Shown: positions 1 to 8,382, numbered from the stretch's first letter. The stretch: DNA of 36,535 bases from an uncultured Clostridia bacterium (GCA_947598585.1 CANQFK010000011.1:1-36535), one strand, 5' to 3'. Translations and numbers: made by a program. The notes: a model not told the origin generated them from the letters alone.

Positions 1-1
1 G

Positions 2-571
2 ACCATGATAAACACCGTAAGCAGTTGCTTTATCATGGTCCTTCCGCAGGGTAGTAAATACGGTGAAAACGGCATAATGGTATTCGGCGATTGCGCCGTA
101 AATCCTTGCCCGACCGCAGAGCAGCTTGCCGATATAGCCATATCGAGCGCAAAGACAGCCAAGAACGTAGCGGGAATTTCTCCCAAGGTGGCAATGCTTT
201 CGTTCTCGACAAAGGGATCCGCTAAGCACGAACTTGTTGACAAGGTGACGGCGGCGACCGCTCTTGTAAAGACAAATGCGCCCGATCTTGCTGTTGACGG
301 CGAATTGCAACTCGACGCCGCAATAGTGGATAAGGTCGCATCTCTCAAAGCGCCCGGAAGTAATGTTGCGGGTAAGGCGAACGTTTTGATCTTCCCCGAT
401 CTTCAAGCGGGAAATATCGGATATAAACTCGTTCAAAGACTTGCGGGAGCAGAAGCTGTCGGACCTATTTGCCAAGGATTCAATATGCCTGTCAACGACC
501 TCAGCCGCGGTTGCTCGGTAGAGGATATTGTAAACGTTGTATCTATCACGGCTTTGCAAACGGAAATTTGA
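2..571 (+). CDS. pta: Phosphate acetyltransferase, C-terminal part (cut by window start)
   Basis: Converts acetyl-CoA and phosphate to acetyl phosphate, the step before acetate kinase in the cytoplasmic acetate pathway. The open frame runs in from the left edge, so about the last 190 residues are present; the family is usually about 330 residues. Recognisable blocks are FGDCAVNPCPTAEQLADIA, DGELQLDAAI and IFPDLQAGNIGYKLVQRL, all typical of the PTA C-terminal CoA/phosphate-binding domain. The Met at base 5 is internal and not a start. The stop is followed after 18 bases by ackA, the usual pta-ackA pair, so both are probably cotranscribed. Nothing in the visible part looks broken. Confidence 0.95.
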   Translation, partial: TMINTVSSCFIMVLPQGSKYGENGIMVFGDCAVNPCPTAEQLADIAISSAKTAKNVAGISPKVAMLSFSTKGSAKHELVDKVTAATALVKTNAPDLAVDGELQLDAAIVDKVASLKAPGSNVAGKANVLIFPDLQAGNIGYKLVQRLAGAEAVGPICQGFNMPVNDLSRGCSVEDIVNVVSITALQTEI

Positions 572-589
572 TCGGGAGAAATTATCATA

Positions 590-1777
590 ATGAAAATATT
601 GGTTATAAATGCGGGAAGTTCTTCGCTAAAATATCAGCTTATCAATATGGACGACGAGAGCGTCATTGCAAAGGGTCTTTGCGAGAGAATAGGCATTGAC
701 GGTTCTGTGCTTACGCATAAGACTTCGGCGGGGGAATTTGTGATCAAGGAACCTATGCCGACTCATGTCGAGGCGATAAGCCTTGTTCTTAATGCGCTTG
801 TTGACAAACAGCATGGCGTTATACGATCCATGGATGAAATTTCCGCAGTAGGACACAGAGTTGTGCATGCCGCAGAGGATTTCACTTGCAGTCAACTTAT
901 TACGAACGACGTGCTCAAAGCGATCGAACACAATATAGACCTCGCGCCTTTGCATCAACCCGCGAACCTCATGGGAATAAAGGCTTGCCAAAAGGTAATG
1001 CCCAAGGCTCCCATGGTTGCGGTTTTTGATAACACTTTTCATTCGACCATGCCGGACTACGCTTATATGTACGGCGTTCCGTATGAAGATTATAAAAATT
1101 TCCGCGTTCGTAAGTACGGATTCCACGGCACGAGCCATTTGTTCGTGAGCGGCGAAGCGGAAAAGATCCTCGGCTATAAGGGCAAGATAATAGTTTGCCA
1201 CCTTGGAAACGGCGCAAGTATAAGCGCGGTAAAGGACGGAAAGTGCATAGATACGTCTATGGGACTTACGCCTCTCGAAGGTTTGATAATGGGTACTCGT
1301 TGCGGAGATCTCGATCCCGCTGTACTTGAATATCTCAGCGACAAAAAGGGCATGAATATTCATGAAATAACCACTTATCTCAACAAAAAGAGCGGCGTTT
1401 TGGGTATAAGCGGCGTGAGCAACGACTTCCGCGATCTTCTTGCGGGAATAGCTGCCGGCAACGATCGTTGCCGTTTGGCTCTCGACATGTTCTCATACAG
1501 AGTTCTCAAATATGTCGGATCGTATGTTGCCGCGCTCGGCGGGCTCGATCTTATTGCTTTTACAGGCGGAATAGGAGAGCATACTCCCGAAGTAAGATCC
1601 GCGGTCCTCGATTCTTTGGCATTCATGGGAATGAAATACGACAAGGAAAAGAACCTCGATCCCGGTAAGGGCGACGCGATAAAACTCTCCGTGGACGGAA
1701 GCAGCGCTATGGCTTATATCATTCCTACCAACGAAGAGCTCGTTATCGCACGCGAAACTCTCGCGCTTATCAAATAA
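590..1777 (+). CDS. ackA: Acetate kinase
   Basis: Transfers phosphate between acetyl phosphate and ADP, giving acetate and ATP by substrate-level phosphorylation; it works with the preceding phosphate acetyltransferase. At 395 residues it is the normal family length. ASKHA-fold motifs are clear: N-terminal VINAGSSSLKYQ, the signature GFHGTSH near residue 180, HLGNGASI, the block MGLTPLEGLIMGTRCGDLDP, and FTGGIGEH. The C-terminal NEELVIARET carries the conserved late Glu. A GGGAG element precedes the ATG. The next gene starts immediately after the stop, suggesting one transcript. Confidence 0.97.
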   Translation: MKILVINAGSSSLKYQLINMDDESVIAKGLCERIGIDGSVLTHKTSAGEFVIKEPMPTHVEAISLVLNALVDKQHGVIRSMDEISAVGHRVVHAAEDFTCSQLITNDVLKAIEHNIDLAPLHQPANLMGIKACQKVMPKAPMVAVFDNTFHSTMPDYAYMYGVPYEDYKNFRVRKYGFHGTSHLFVSGEAEKILGYKGKIIVCHLGNGASISAVKDGKCIDTSMGLTPLEGLIMGTRCGDLDPAVLEYLSDKKGMNIHEITTYLNKKSGVLGISGVSNDFRDLLAGIAAGNDRCRLALDMFSYRVLKYVGSYVAALGGLDLIAFTGGIGEHTPEVRSAVLDSLAFMGMKYDKEKNLDPGKGDAIKLSVDGSSAMAYIIPTNEELVIARETLALIK

Positions 1778-2488
1778 TTGAAGATCAAAAGTATTCTTTT
1801 ACAAATGTTGTATCCGCAAAACATAAAATGTGCTGTTTGCGGAAAAGATCTGTTTGAAGAAAACAGATATCGGATATGCAGCGGATGTTCGTTGACGGCG
1901 AACATCCGTTTTTGTCCGAAATGCGGAAGAGCGGTAGGCGAATCTACGGTATATTGCGACGATTGCATGAACCACGGTCGTGATTTTAAAGAGGCGAGAG
2001 CGCCGTTTGTTTATGAGGGAAAAGCTCAAAAGCTGGTATACAGATTAAAATACGGCGGGCAAAAATATATCGCGAAGATAATGGCTCAATATCTTGCCGA
2101 CGAATATTATAAAAACGATTGGTATATCGATTTTATAACTTTTGTGCCTATGCATATCAAACGTGAAAAATCGAGAGGCTATAATCAGGCTCAACTCATT
2201 GCGTCGGAATTGTCGCAAATAGTGAATAAACCGTTGGTGGATAGTCTGAAAAGGATAAAATATTCCAACAATTTTGCAAGACTAAGCAGGGAAGAGCGTT
2301 TTAAAGAGGCGGAAGATAGCTTTCGTGCGAATGATAAGTACAAAAAGAAAAGCATTTTACTTATCGACGACGTGTTTACGACAGGCGCCACGACGGGAAG
2401 TTGCGCAAAGGAGCTGATAAAAAGCGGAGCAAGCGACGTCTATGTTCTTACATTTTGTACGGGCGTTTGCAAGCCAAAGCTGTACTAA
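1778..2488 (+). CDS. comF: ComF-family phosphoribosyltransferase-like protein
   Basis: The ComF/GntX family has a zinc-ribbon N-terminus and a type I phosphoribosyltransferase C-terminus; Bacillus ComFC is needed for DNA uptake, but the biochemical role is not settled. Four CxxC pairs are visible in the first 70 residues (CAVC, CSGC, CPKC, CDDC), and the PRPP-binding loop ILLIDDVFTTGATT is near residue 190. The chosen start is the TTG directly after the ackA stop, because it restores the usual hydrophobic lead-in before the first zinc pair. An ATG at 1805 would remove nine residues, and neither start has a good ribosome-binding site. No comFA helicase neighbour is present, so a competence role is not implied by context. 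A copy of the repeated palindrome begins four bases after the stop. Confidence 0.85.
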   Translation: MKIKSILLQMLYPQNIKCAVCGKDLFEENRYRICSGCSLTANIRFCPKCGRAVGESTVYCDDCMNHGRDFKEARAPFVYEGKAQKLVYRLKYGGQKYIAKIMAQYLADEYYKNDWYIDFITFVPMHIKREKSRGYNQAQLIASELSQIVNKPLVDSLKRIKYSNNFARLSREERFKEAEDSFRANDKYKKKSILLIDDVFTTGATTGSCAKELIKSGASDVYVLTFCTGVCKPKLY

Positions 2489-2491
2489 CGC

Positions 2492-2514
2492 CTGTTTATG
2501 TCTGACATAATCAG
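2492..2514. repeat. Chromosomal palindrome copy 1 (intergenic)
   Basis: Arms CTGTTTATGTC and GACATAATCAG around a central T, one mismatch from perfect symmetry. It lies just after the comF stop. The 23 bases from 2488 are identical to those from 17451 inside pheT. Its right arm could also pair with the CTGATT at 2523, forming an alternative weak hairpin before the thrS promoter. Confidence 0.85.
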
Positions 2515-2571
2515 TACAAAATGCTGATTTATACAGCGCAAAATGTTTTTTAAAAAATTTTCTAAAAACTA

Positions 2572-2600
2572 TTGACAAATTCAATTTCGAGCATTATAAT
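2572..2600 (+). promoter_or_regulatory. Sigma-A-type promoter of thrS
   Basis: Perfect TTGACA (2572-2577) and TATAAT (2595-2600) with a 17-base spacer. It is placed to start transcription near 2607, just ahead of the T-box leader. Confidence 0.9.
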
Positions 2601-2606
2601 ATTTAT

Positions 2607-2821
2607 GTTGTTAATTTCCTTAGAAGGGACAAGTAATTTTCGACGAAACATATTCACAGAGAGTGCCCGATGCTGGAATGGGCATAATATGGTCGGATAA
2701 TGAAACCACCCTTTATGGAAACGGATCGGCGTATTCCGATAAAATGAGGCATATTATATATGCGAAATAAGGTGGAATCACGGTAATTATCGTCCTTAGT
2801 CGAATGGCTGAGGATTTTTTT
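2607..2821 (+). promoter_or_regulatory. T-box leader (threonine) with terminator, upstream of thrS
   Basis: T-box leaders sense uncharged tRNA and switch between terminator and antiterminator. The conserved T-box stretch is present as AAGGTGGAATCACGG ending near 2783, a variant of the AGGGTGGNACCGCG consensus. A terminator follows: stem TCCTTAG (2793-2799) with CTGAGGA (2808-2814), then seven T residues. A likely specifier is the ACC (Thr) in GAAACCACC at 2705-2707, followed by the expected purine; the adjacent ACC at 2708 is an alternative. The downstream gene, thrS, agrees with a Thr specifier. The Stem I fold was judged by eye only. Confidence 0.88.
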
Positions 2822-2835
2822 ATAGGAGAATTGCA

Positions 2836-4779
2836 ATGAATATCAATGTTACTTTAAAAGACGGCTCCGTTATATCTGCTTGTGAAAACAGCACGATACT
2901 CGAACTTTTGCCCACGATTGGCGAGGGACTTGCTCGCGCGGCGTTAATAGCAAGAGTCGACGATACTTTGGTGGATCTGACATATAAATTCACCAAGGAT
3001 TGCAAACTCGAAGTTCTGACATTTAAGGACGAAGAGGGACGCAACGCTTACAGACATACGGCGGCGCATATTTTGGCACAGGCGGTCAAGAATATCTATC
3101 CCAATGCCAAACTCGCGATAGGTCCGAGCATAGCTAACGGATTTTATTATGACTTCGACTTCGCCTCGCCGATAACTGTCAACGATTTCGAACTCATCGA
3201 AAAGGAAATGCAAGCGATCATAAAGGCGGATTTCCCCATAGAAAGGTTGAACGTTTCACGCAGATCGGCGATCACTCAAATGAGAGGGTTCGACGAACCG
3301 TATAAGATCCAGCTTATAGACGATCTGCCCAAAGACGCCGAATTGACTTTTTACAGACAGGGTCAATTCGTGGATCTTTGCCGCGGACCTCATCTTGTGA
3401 GCACGGGCAAAGTCAAATTCATCAAACTTACTCAGATCGCAGGAGCATATTGGCGTGGAAACGAGAAGAACAAGATGCTCACGAGAATATACGGCACCGC
3501 TTTCGATAAAAAATCCGATCTTACCGAATATCTCGAACAACTCGAAGAGGCAAAGCGTCGCGACCACAACAAATTGGGCAGAGAACTCGGCTATTTTATG
3601 ACGGAAGAAAAGATAGGACAGGGATTGCCGTTGCTCATGCCCAAGGGCGCAAAACTTTTTCAGATATTGCAAAGATTTGTGGAGGACGAAGAGGCACGTC
3701 GCGGATATCAACTCACAAAAACTCCGTCGTTGGCAAAGAGCGATCTTTATAAGATAAGCGGACATTGGGATCATTATCTCGACAAAATGTTTGTGCTCGG
3801 CGATCCGGACAGCGACGACGAAGTGTTTGCGCTTCGTCCCATGACTTGCCCGTTTCAATATATGATTTACAGAAACGGCTTGAAAAGCTATCGCGATCTG
3901 CCAATAAGATATAACGAAACTTCGCCGTTGTTCCGCAAAGAGGCTTCGGGCGAAATGCACGGACTTATAAGAGTAAGACAATTCCATTTGAGCGACGGTC
4001 ACATCATATGCACGCCCGAGCAACTCGAAGATGAGTTCAGAGGCTGTTTCGAGCTCAGCTATTACTTCCTGCAATGCCTCGGCATGATAGACGACGTATT
4101 TTTCAGATTTTCCAAGTGGGACGAAAACGACAGGGATAAGTATATAGGCAGTGCCGAGGAATGGAACAACGCCGAGGAAAGAATGAAAAAGATCCTCGAT
4201 CATTTGGGCATAAAGTATTTCGAGGCAAAGGGCGAAGCCGCGTTCTACGGGCCCAAACTCGATATCCAATGTCGCAATGTTTACGGCAAAGAGGACACGC
4301 TCATGACCATTCAGGTGGATATGTTCCTCAGCGAAAAATTCGATATGTGGTATGTGGACGCAAACGGAGAAAAGAAACACCCGTACATTATCCACCGCAG
4401 TGCATTTGGTTGTTATGAACGCGTTATGGCTATGCTCATCGAAAAATATGCGGGAGCGTTGCCGCTTTGGATAAGCCCCGTTCAGGTAAAACTTATGTCG
4501 CTTACCGACAGAACGATCGACGACGTAAAACAATTATGCGATGAACTTACCCGTAATGGATTGAGATGCGAAGTGGACGTCAGAAGCGAAAAGATAGGCT
4601 ATAAGATAAGAGAAGCTCAGATGGAAAAGGTGCCTTATATGATAATTTTGGGCGATAAAGAAAAGGATAGCGGAGTTATTTCCGTAAGATCGCGCAGTAA
4701 CGGCGACCTCGGACAGATGAAAAAAGAGGACTTTATAGCTAAATTAAAGGACGAAATCGATAAAAAAGTTTGCAAGTAG
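2836..4779 (+). CDS. thrS: Threonyl-tRNA synthetase
   Basis: Charges tRNA-Thr in the cytoplasm. The 647-residue protein has the standard order: TGS domain (about 1-62), the editing domain with HTAAH at 74-78, the class II catalytic core, and the C-terminal anticodon-binding domain from about residue 545. The three zinc ligands are visible as C338 (in RPMTCP), H389 (in SDGHIIC) and H520 (in HRSAFG). Motif 2 is seen in FRKEASGEMHGLIRVRQF. The sequence FQYMIY after C338 differs from the GHVQIF type of E. coli, suggesting a divergent ThrS branch. A GGAG site lies nine bases before the ATG. Expression is probably set by the upstream threonine T-box. It is likely transcribed alone, since infC has its own promoter. 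Confidence 0.97.
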   Translation: MNINVTLKDGSVISACENSTILELLPTIGEGLARAALIARVDDTLVDLTYKFTKDCKLEVLTFKDEEGRNAYRHTAAHILAQAVKNIYPNAKLAIGPSIANGFYYDFDFASPITVNDFELIEKEMQAIIKADFPIERLNVSRRSAITQMRGFDEPYKIQLIDDLPKDAELTFYRQGQFVDLCRGPHLVSTGKVKFIKLTQIAGAYWRGNEKNKMLTRIYGTAFDKKSDLTEYLEQLEEAKRRDHNKLGRELGYFMTEEKIGQGLPLLMPKGAKLFQILQRFVEDEEARRGYQLTKTPSLAKSDLYKISGHWDHYLDKMFVLGDPDSDDEVFALRPMTCPFQYMIYRNGLKSYRDLPIRYNETSPLFRKEASGEMHGLIRVRQFHLSDGHIICTPEQLEDEFRGCFELSYYFLQCLGMIDDVFFRFSKWDENDRDKYIGSAEEWNNAEERMKKILDHLGIKYFEAKGEAAFYGPKLDIQCRNVYGKEDTLMTIQVDMFLSEKFDMWYVDANGEKKHPYIIHRSAFGCYERVMAMLIEKYAGALPLWISPVQVKLMSLTDRTIDDVKQLCDELTRNGLRCEVDVRSEKIGYKIREAQMEKVPYMIILGDKEKDSGVISVRSRSNGDLGQMKKEDFIAKLKDEIDKKVCK

Positions 4780-4781
4780 GC

Positions 4782-4820
4782 TGTCAAACGTTTGACATAT
4801 TGAATTTATTGTCGTATAAT
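4782..4820 (+). promoter_or_regulatory. infC operon promoter overlapped by a 16-bp perfect palindrome
   Basis: TTGACA (4792-4797) and TATAAT (4815-4820) are separated by 17 bases, a consensus housekeeping promoter. The -35 box forms the right end of the perfect palindrome TGTCAAACGTTTGACA (4782-4797). The palindrome may be an operator or a by-product of the -35 sequence. Confidence 0.88.
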
Positions 4821-4826
4821 ATTCAA

Positions 4827-4950
4827 GTTGGAAGTAGATTTATCTCACCAGTCGGGTATACTCGGATTGGTAACGCAACAAAATAATTATACGCAGAAAT
4901 GTGTTTTTATTTATGAGCGGATGATCTGTTTCCGCTCATAATTTTGTTTT
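4827..4950 (+). promoter_or_regulatory. Leader RNA with attenuator before infC-rpmI-rplT (L20-leader type)
   Basis: A leader of about 140 bases separates the promoter from infC. It ends in a strong intrinsic terminator: an 11-bp perfect stem (4911-4921 with 4931-4941), a nine-base loop, then TTTTGTTTTT. Upstream, CCAGTC and GATTGG can pair around 4848-4870. In Bacillus and relatives this operon is controlled by L20 binding its leader and favouring premature termination. The arrangement here fits that, but the L20-binding fold was not verified. Confidence 0.75.
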
Positions 4951-4965
4951 TGGAGGAATAACACC

Positions 4966-5475
4966 ATTATTAAGGAAGTTGAAATTAACGACAAAATCAC
5001 CGATCCCGCGATAAGAGTGATCGACGAAAACGGAAATCAACTCGGCATTATGAGCTCGTTGCAGGCAAACAGGATTGCCGACGAAAAGAATCTTGACCTT
5101 GTCAAGATAAGCCCGACAGCCAATCCGCCCGTGTGCAAGATCATGGACTACGGCAAATTCCGTTTCGACGCCGCAAAAAAGGAAAAGGACGCACGGAAAA
5201 ATCAAAAGGTGACCGAAGTAAAAGAAGTTTGGCTATCCATGACGATAGACACGCACGATCTCGAAACCAAAGCAAAACAGGCGACGAAATTTCTCAAAAA
5301 CGGAGATAAGGTAAAGGTATCCATAAGAATGCGCGGTCGTCAACAGGCTCATGCTTCGCTCGGAATGGACGTTATGAACGATTTTTTCAATCTCGTTGGT
5401 GATGTTGCGGAAATAGGCAAAAAGCCTTTGACCGAAGGCAGAAACATAATTATGATTTTACAACCCAAAAAATAA
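4966..5475 (+). CDS. infC: Translation initiation factor IF-3 with AUU start codon
   Basis: IF-3 binds the 30S subunit, prevents subunit joining and checks start codon fidelity. There is no ATG in the N-terminal region. The GGAGGA at 4952-4957 is followed at normal spacing by ATTATT, and translation from the first ATT (4966) gives a 169-residue protein beginning IIKEVEINDKI, matching the usual IF-3 N-terminus. Starting at the GTG at 5017 would cut off 17 conserved residues, and an in-frame stop at 4939 excludes an earlier start. The N-domain (DENGNQLG, PPVCKIMDYGKFRF) and the C-domain (KVSIRMRGRQ) are intact. AUU starts on infC are known in other bacteria and support autoregulation, because IF-3 rejects its own start codon. 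Confidence 0.95.
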   Translation: MIKEVEINDKITDPAIRVIDENGNQLGIMSSLQANRIADEKNLDLVKISPTANPPVCKIMDYGKFRFDAAKKEKDARKNQKVTEVKEVWLSMTIDTHDLETKAKQATKFLKNGDKVKVSIRMRGRQQAHASLGMDVMNDFFNLVGDVAEIGKKPLTEGRNIIMILQPKK

Positions 5476-5493
5476 TTCTCGGAGGAAATAGAA

Positions 5494-5691
5494 ATGCCAA
5501 AAATGAAAGGACACAGCGGCGCAAAAAAGCGTTTCCGCGTAACAAAAACGGGGCGTGTCAAACTTGCCCACCAAGGAAAGAACCATATTCTTACCAAAAA
5601 ATCCAGCAAACGCAAGATGGGTTTGAGGAAGGGAGAACTTATGGCTTCCAAAAAGCAGAACAGAACTGTTCGTACCATGATTCAGAAGTAA
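5494..5691 (+). CDS. rpmI: 50S ribosomal protein L35
   Basis: Small basic ribosomal protein of the large subunit, 65 residues, the normal length. The N-terminus [13 protein letters not shown], the central [11 protein letters not shown] and the downstream RTVRTMI are characteristic. A GGAGG element lies seven bases before the ATG. It is the second gene of the infC-rpmI-rplT operon and probably shares its leader control. Confidence 0.97.
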   Translation: MPKMKGHSGAKKRFRVTKTGRVKLAHQGKNHILTKKSSKRKMGLRKGELMASKKQNRTVRTMIQK

Positions 5692-5706
5692 GGAGTGTGA
5701 GTTATC

Positions 5707-6060
5707 ATGAGAATTAAAAGAGCTGTTAACGCCGTTAAAAAACGAAGAAAGATAATGAGATTGGCCAAAGGATATTTTGGCTCTAAGTCGAGGTCTTACC
5801 GTATCGCAAGAGAAGCGGTAATGAAATCGCAAATGTACGCATTTATCGGTCGCCGTCAAAAGAAAAGACAATTTCGTCAACTTTGGATAGCGCGTATCAA
5901 TGCAGCTGCAAGACTTAACGGACTTTCGTACAGTAAGTTTATGCACGGTCTTAAAGTTGCCGGTATAGACCTTAACCGAAAAGTGCTTGCCGACATAGCG
6001 GTAAACGACGCCGCTACATTTGCAAAACTTGCCGAAACTGCGGCAAATGCTTGTAAGTAA
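5707..6060 (+). CDS. rplT: 50S ribosomal protein L20
   Basis: Early-assembly 23S rRNA-binding protein of 117 residues, and the autoregulator of this operon in Bacillus-type bacteria. The basic, helical N-terminal extension ([27 protein letters not shown]) and the globular C-terminal part ([20 protein letters not shown], then [12 protein letters not shown]) are complete. AAGGAG precedes the ATG. An intrinsic terminator follows the stop. Confidence 0.97.
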   Translation: MRIKRAVNAVKKRRKIMRLAKGYFGSKSRSYRIAREAVMKSQMYAFIGRRQKKRQFRQLWIARINAAARLNGLSYSKFMHGLKVAGIDLNRKVLADIAVNDAATFAKLAETAANACK

Positions 6061-6065
6061 ATTCT

Positions 6066-6092
6066 AAGCACCTTTTAAGGTGCTTTAATTTT
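6066..6092 (+). terminator. Terminator of the infC-rpmI-rplT operon
   Basis: AAGCACC (6066-6072) pairs with GGTGCTT (6079-6085), followed by TAATTTT. The 3' side of the hairpin also contains AAGGTG, the only Shine-Dalgarno-like sequence before the next ATG at 6093. Confidence 0.75.
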
Positions 6093-6806
6093 ATGGAAAT
6101 CATAACTTCGGAAGAAAATAAGTTATATAAAAGCGCCAATAAACTTAAAATCAAGAAATATCGGGATCTAAGCGGCGAATATCTTATCGAGGGTCTGAGA
6201 GGGATCGTCGATACGCCGAACGAATATATAAAGGTCATATTCGCCGTCGAAGGATTTTCCGACGCTCGGCTCGATATGGAAAAAGTCGTTTATTTGACTG
6301 ACAAGCTGATGGCTAAGCTAAGCATGACCGATACGGCGTCCGGAATCGTGGCGATCGCGAAAACAAAACTCCGATCGGAGATCTCGTCCGACTATGTGAT
6401 TTATCTTGACAGGATACGCGATCCGGGGAATATGGGCGCCATTATAAGAACGGCGGTGGCTGCGGGATACGAGATCGTATGCGACGACTGCGTGGACGTT
6501 TATAATCCCAAAGTCGTGCGAAGTTGCGTATCGGCTTTATCCAAAGCGAGATTGCATATAGGGAATTTTATTGACATTATAGCTGAAAAAGGGTACAATA
6601 TAATAGGCGCCGCATTGGGCGGCAAAAGCGTTTTTGAAAGCGCTAAACAAAAAAAACTTTGTATTGTAATAGGCAATGAAGCAAACGGGATCAGAAGCGA
6701 AATATTGGAGAAATGCAATTCGATATGCACCATTCCCATGGAGGAAATGGAGTCGCTGAACGCTTCTGTGAGCGCGGGGATTCTTATGTACTATTACAAA
6801 TATTAA
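6093..6806 (+). CDS. SpoU/TrmH-family RNA 2'-O-methyltransferase
   Basis: SPOUT-class enzymes methylate ribose 2'-OH of tRNA or rRNA with S-adenosylmethionine. The 237-residue protein has an N-terminal RNA-binding part (ITSEENKLYKSANKL, EYLIEGLRG) and the three SpoU motifs: motif 1 DPGNMGAIIRTA, motif 2 CIVIGNEANGI, and motif 3 IPMEEMESLNASVSAGILMY, which form the knotted cofactor site. The target nucleotide cannot be told from sequence; Bacillus YsgA is a plausible relative. The start abuts the terminator hairpin of the ribosomal operon, and AAGGTG in the hairpin may serve as the ribosome-binding site. Confidence 0.9.
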   Translation: MEIITSEENKLYKSANKLKIKKYRDLSGEYLIEGLRGIVDTPNEYIKVIFAVEGFSDARLDMEKVVYLTDKLMAKLSMTDTASGIVAIAKTKLRSEISSDYVIYLDRIRDPGNMGAIIRTAVAAGYEIVCDDCVDVYNPKVVRSCVSALSKARLHIGNFIDIIAEKGYNIIGAALGGKSVFESAKQKKLCIVIGNEANGIRSEILEKCNSICTIPMEEMESLNASVSAGILMYYYKY

Positions 6807-6818
6807 ATGGAGGAAATC

Positions 6819-7562
6819 ATGTCAGGACATAGCAAATGGGCAACAATAAAAAGACAAAAGGGAAAAACGGACGCCGCGCGCGGCAAAGTGTTCACCAAAA
6901 TAGGCAGAGAGATCGCCGTAGCGGTTAAATTCGGCGGTCCCGATCCGTCTACAAACTCTAAATTGCGCGACGTCATCGCAAAGGCAAAAGCAAACAATAT
7001 GCCGGGCGATAATATTACGCGCAGCATCAAAAAAGCAAGCGGCGAACTCGGATCCATAAATTACGAAACGATAACCTACGAGGGATACGGTCCCGGCGGA
7101 ACGGCGGTCATAGTTGAAACGCTTACCGATAACAAGAACAGGACCGCCAGCGACGTAAGGCACATATTCGATAGGTCGGGCGGCTCTATGGGCACTAACG
7201 GTTGCGTGTCGTATTTGTTCAGCAATAAGGGCATTATCATAATAGAAAAGAAAGACGGAATGGACGACGACGAAGTGATGATGGCGGCATTGGACGCGGG
7301 AGCCGAAGATTTCAATATCGAGGACGGCAGCTATGAAGTGTTGACCGATCCCAACGAATTTTCTTCCGTGCGAGAAAAACTCGAAAACGCGGGATATGAA
7401 TTTGTTTCCGCAGAAGTGAGCATGATACCGTCGAATTATATTTCGCTGGACGAAGATAATCTTAAAAAGGTAATGCGCATGCTCGATTCTTTTGAAGAGA
7501 GCGACGATGTGCAGAATGTTTATCATAATGCGGAATTGCCCGAGGAAGAGGACGAGGAATAA
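6819..7562 (+). CDS. yebC: YebC/PmpR family protein (TACO1-like)
   Basis: The YebC family includes transcription regulators and, in some members, factors that relieve ribosome stalling. This copy has 247 residues and begins with the family hallmark [14 protein letters not shown], followed by [11 protein letters not shown] and [15 protein letters not shown] chose the ATG at 6819 rather than the in-frame ATG at 6807 because GGAGG at 6809-6813 lies just before it and it matches the family N-terminus. The tail is very acidic (ELPEEEDEE). Proximity to ruvCAB is a widespread arrangement. The gene follows the methylase after 12 bases, so it is probably cotranscribed. Confidence 0.95.
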   Translation: MSGHSKWATIKRQKGKTDAARGKVFTKIGREIAVAVKFGGPDPSTNSKLRDVIAKAKANNMPGDNITRSIKKASGELGSINYETITYEGYGPGGTAVIVETLTDNKNRTASDVRHIFDRSGGSMGTNGCVSYLFSNKGIIIIEKKDGMDDDEVMMAALDAGAEDFNIEDGSYEVLTDPNEFSSVREKLENAGYEFVSAEVSMIPSNYISLDEDNLKKVMRMLDSFEESDDVQNVYHNAELPEEEDEE

Positions 7563-7569
7563 AACTACA

Positions 7570-8382
7570 ATGGATTCGGATAAGGAAAAGAAATTACATG
7601 ATGGGCACAGAGAAAGACTGAGAGTGGCGGCGGAAAACGATCCCGATCTTGTAACTTTCAGCGATTATCAAACGCTTGAATATCTTTTGAGTTTTGTTAT
7701 TCCCCGTAAGGACACGAATCCCATAGCGCATGAACTTATAAATATGTTCGGCAATCTTAACGGCGTGTTGAGGGCTTCTAAATACGAGCTTCTGGACGCT
7801 CCGAATATGACGAGGAATGCGGCGGCATTGTTATCTTGCTTTTATGCTATTTATCGAAAAGCCGAATTGTCGCGTCAAAAACCGAAAGCGGTCGTTGCAA
7901 CAGTAAAACAGGCGATAGAGGCGTTGGCTCCGTACTTTATAGAGCGTCCCGAAGAGCATGCGTATTGCATGGCGCTCGACATCAACGACAAAGTTTTGCA
8001 GATTGCCGCCATAAGCGAAGGACTTGTGGATTTTACTACATTGGATAACAACAAGATCGTATCGCTCGTTACGAGGACGAAGGCGCGAAAGATAATAATT
8101 GCTCACAATCATCCGAGCGGTTCATTGCAACCGTCGCAACAAGATTGTGACGCGACCACCGCGCTGTTTTACATACTGCAAACGATCAATACCTGCCTTG
8201 TAGACCATATCATTTTTACCGATGAGGGGCAGTTCAGCTTTTATGACGCGGGTATGCTCGATGAGCTGTTCCTGAAAGCGGACAGGATATACGGCATGAA
8301 GGACCGCCAAAACATCTTGAAGAATCGTCGCTCCAAAGGCGTTTATATGTACGAACCCGACCTTACGGAGAATATCGAATGA
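7570..8382 (+). CDS. radC: RadC family JAB/JAMM protein
   Basis: RadC (UPF0758) proteins combine a helix-hairpin-helix-like N-terminal region with a JAB1/MPN metalloprotease-fold domain; their biochemical role is unresolved despite the name. The 270-residue protein carries HNHPSG with H179, H181 and D192 in the HxHx10D metal-binding arrangement. I start it at the ATG at 7570, placing DGHRERL at the N-terminus as in the family; the open frame upstream overlaps yebC out of frame. The ribosome-binding site is weak (GAGG inside the yebC end). It overlaps ruvC by four bases (ATGA), suggesting translational coupling. RadC between yebC and ruvC is not the arrangement I usually expect. Confidence 0.93.
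   Translation: MDSDKEKKLHDGHRERLRVAAENDPDLVTFSDYQTLEYLLSFVIPRKDTNPIAHELINMFGNLNGVLRASKYELLDAPNMTRNAAALLSCFYAIYRKAELSRQKPKAVVATVKQAIEALAPYFIERPEEHAYCMALDINDKVLQIAAISEGLVDFTTLDNNKIVSLVTRTKARKIIIAHNHPSGSLQPSQQDCDATTALFYILQTINTCLVDHIIFTDEGQFSFYDAGMLDELFLKADRIYGMKDRQNILKNRRSKGVYMYEPDLTENIE

Noticed and set aside
2505-2560. Possible terminator after comF (AATCAG pairing with CTGATT)
   Set aside because: Short stem with no T run directly after; it overlaps the palindrome copy, which is the stronger explanation.
3256-4533. Long open frame antisense to thrS
   Set aside because: A codon-bias shadow of thrS: no family resemblance or ribosome-binding site, and the + strand gene is certain.
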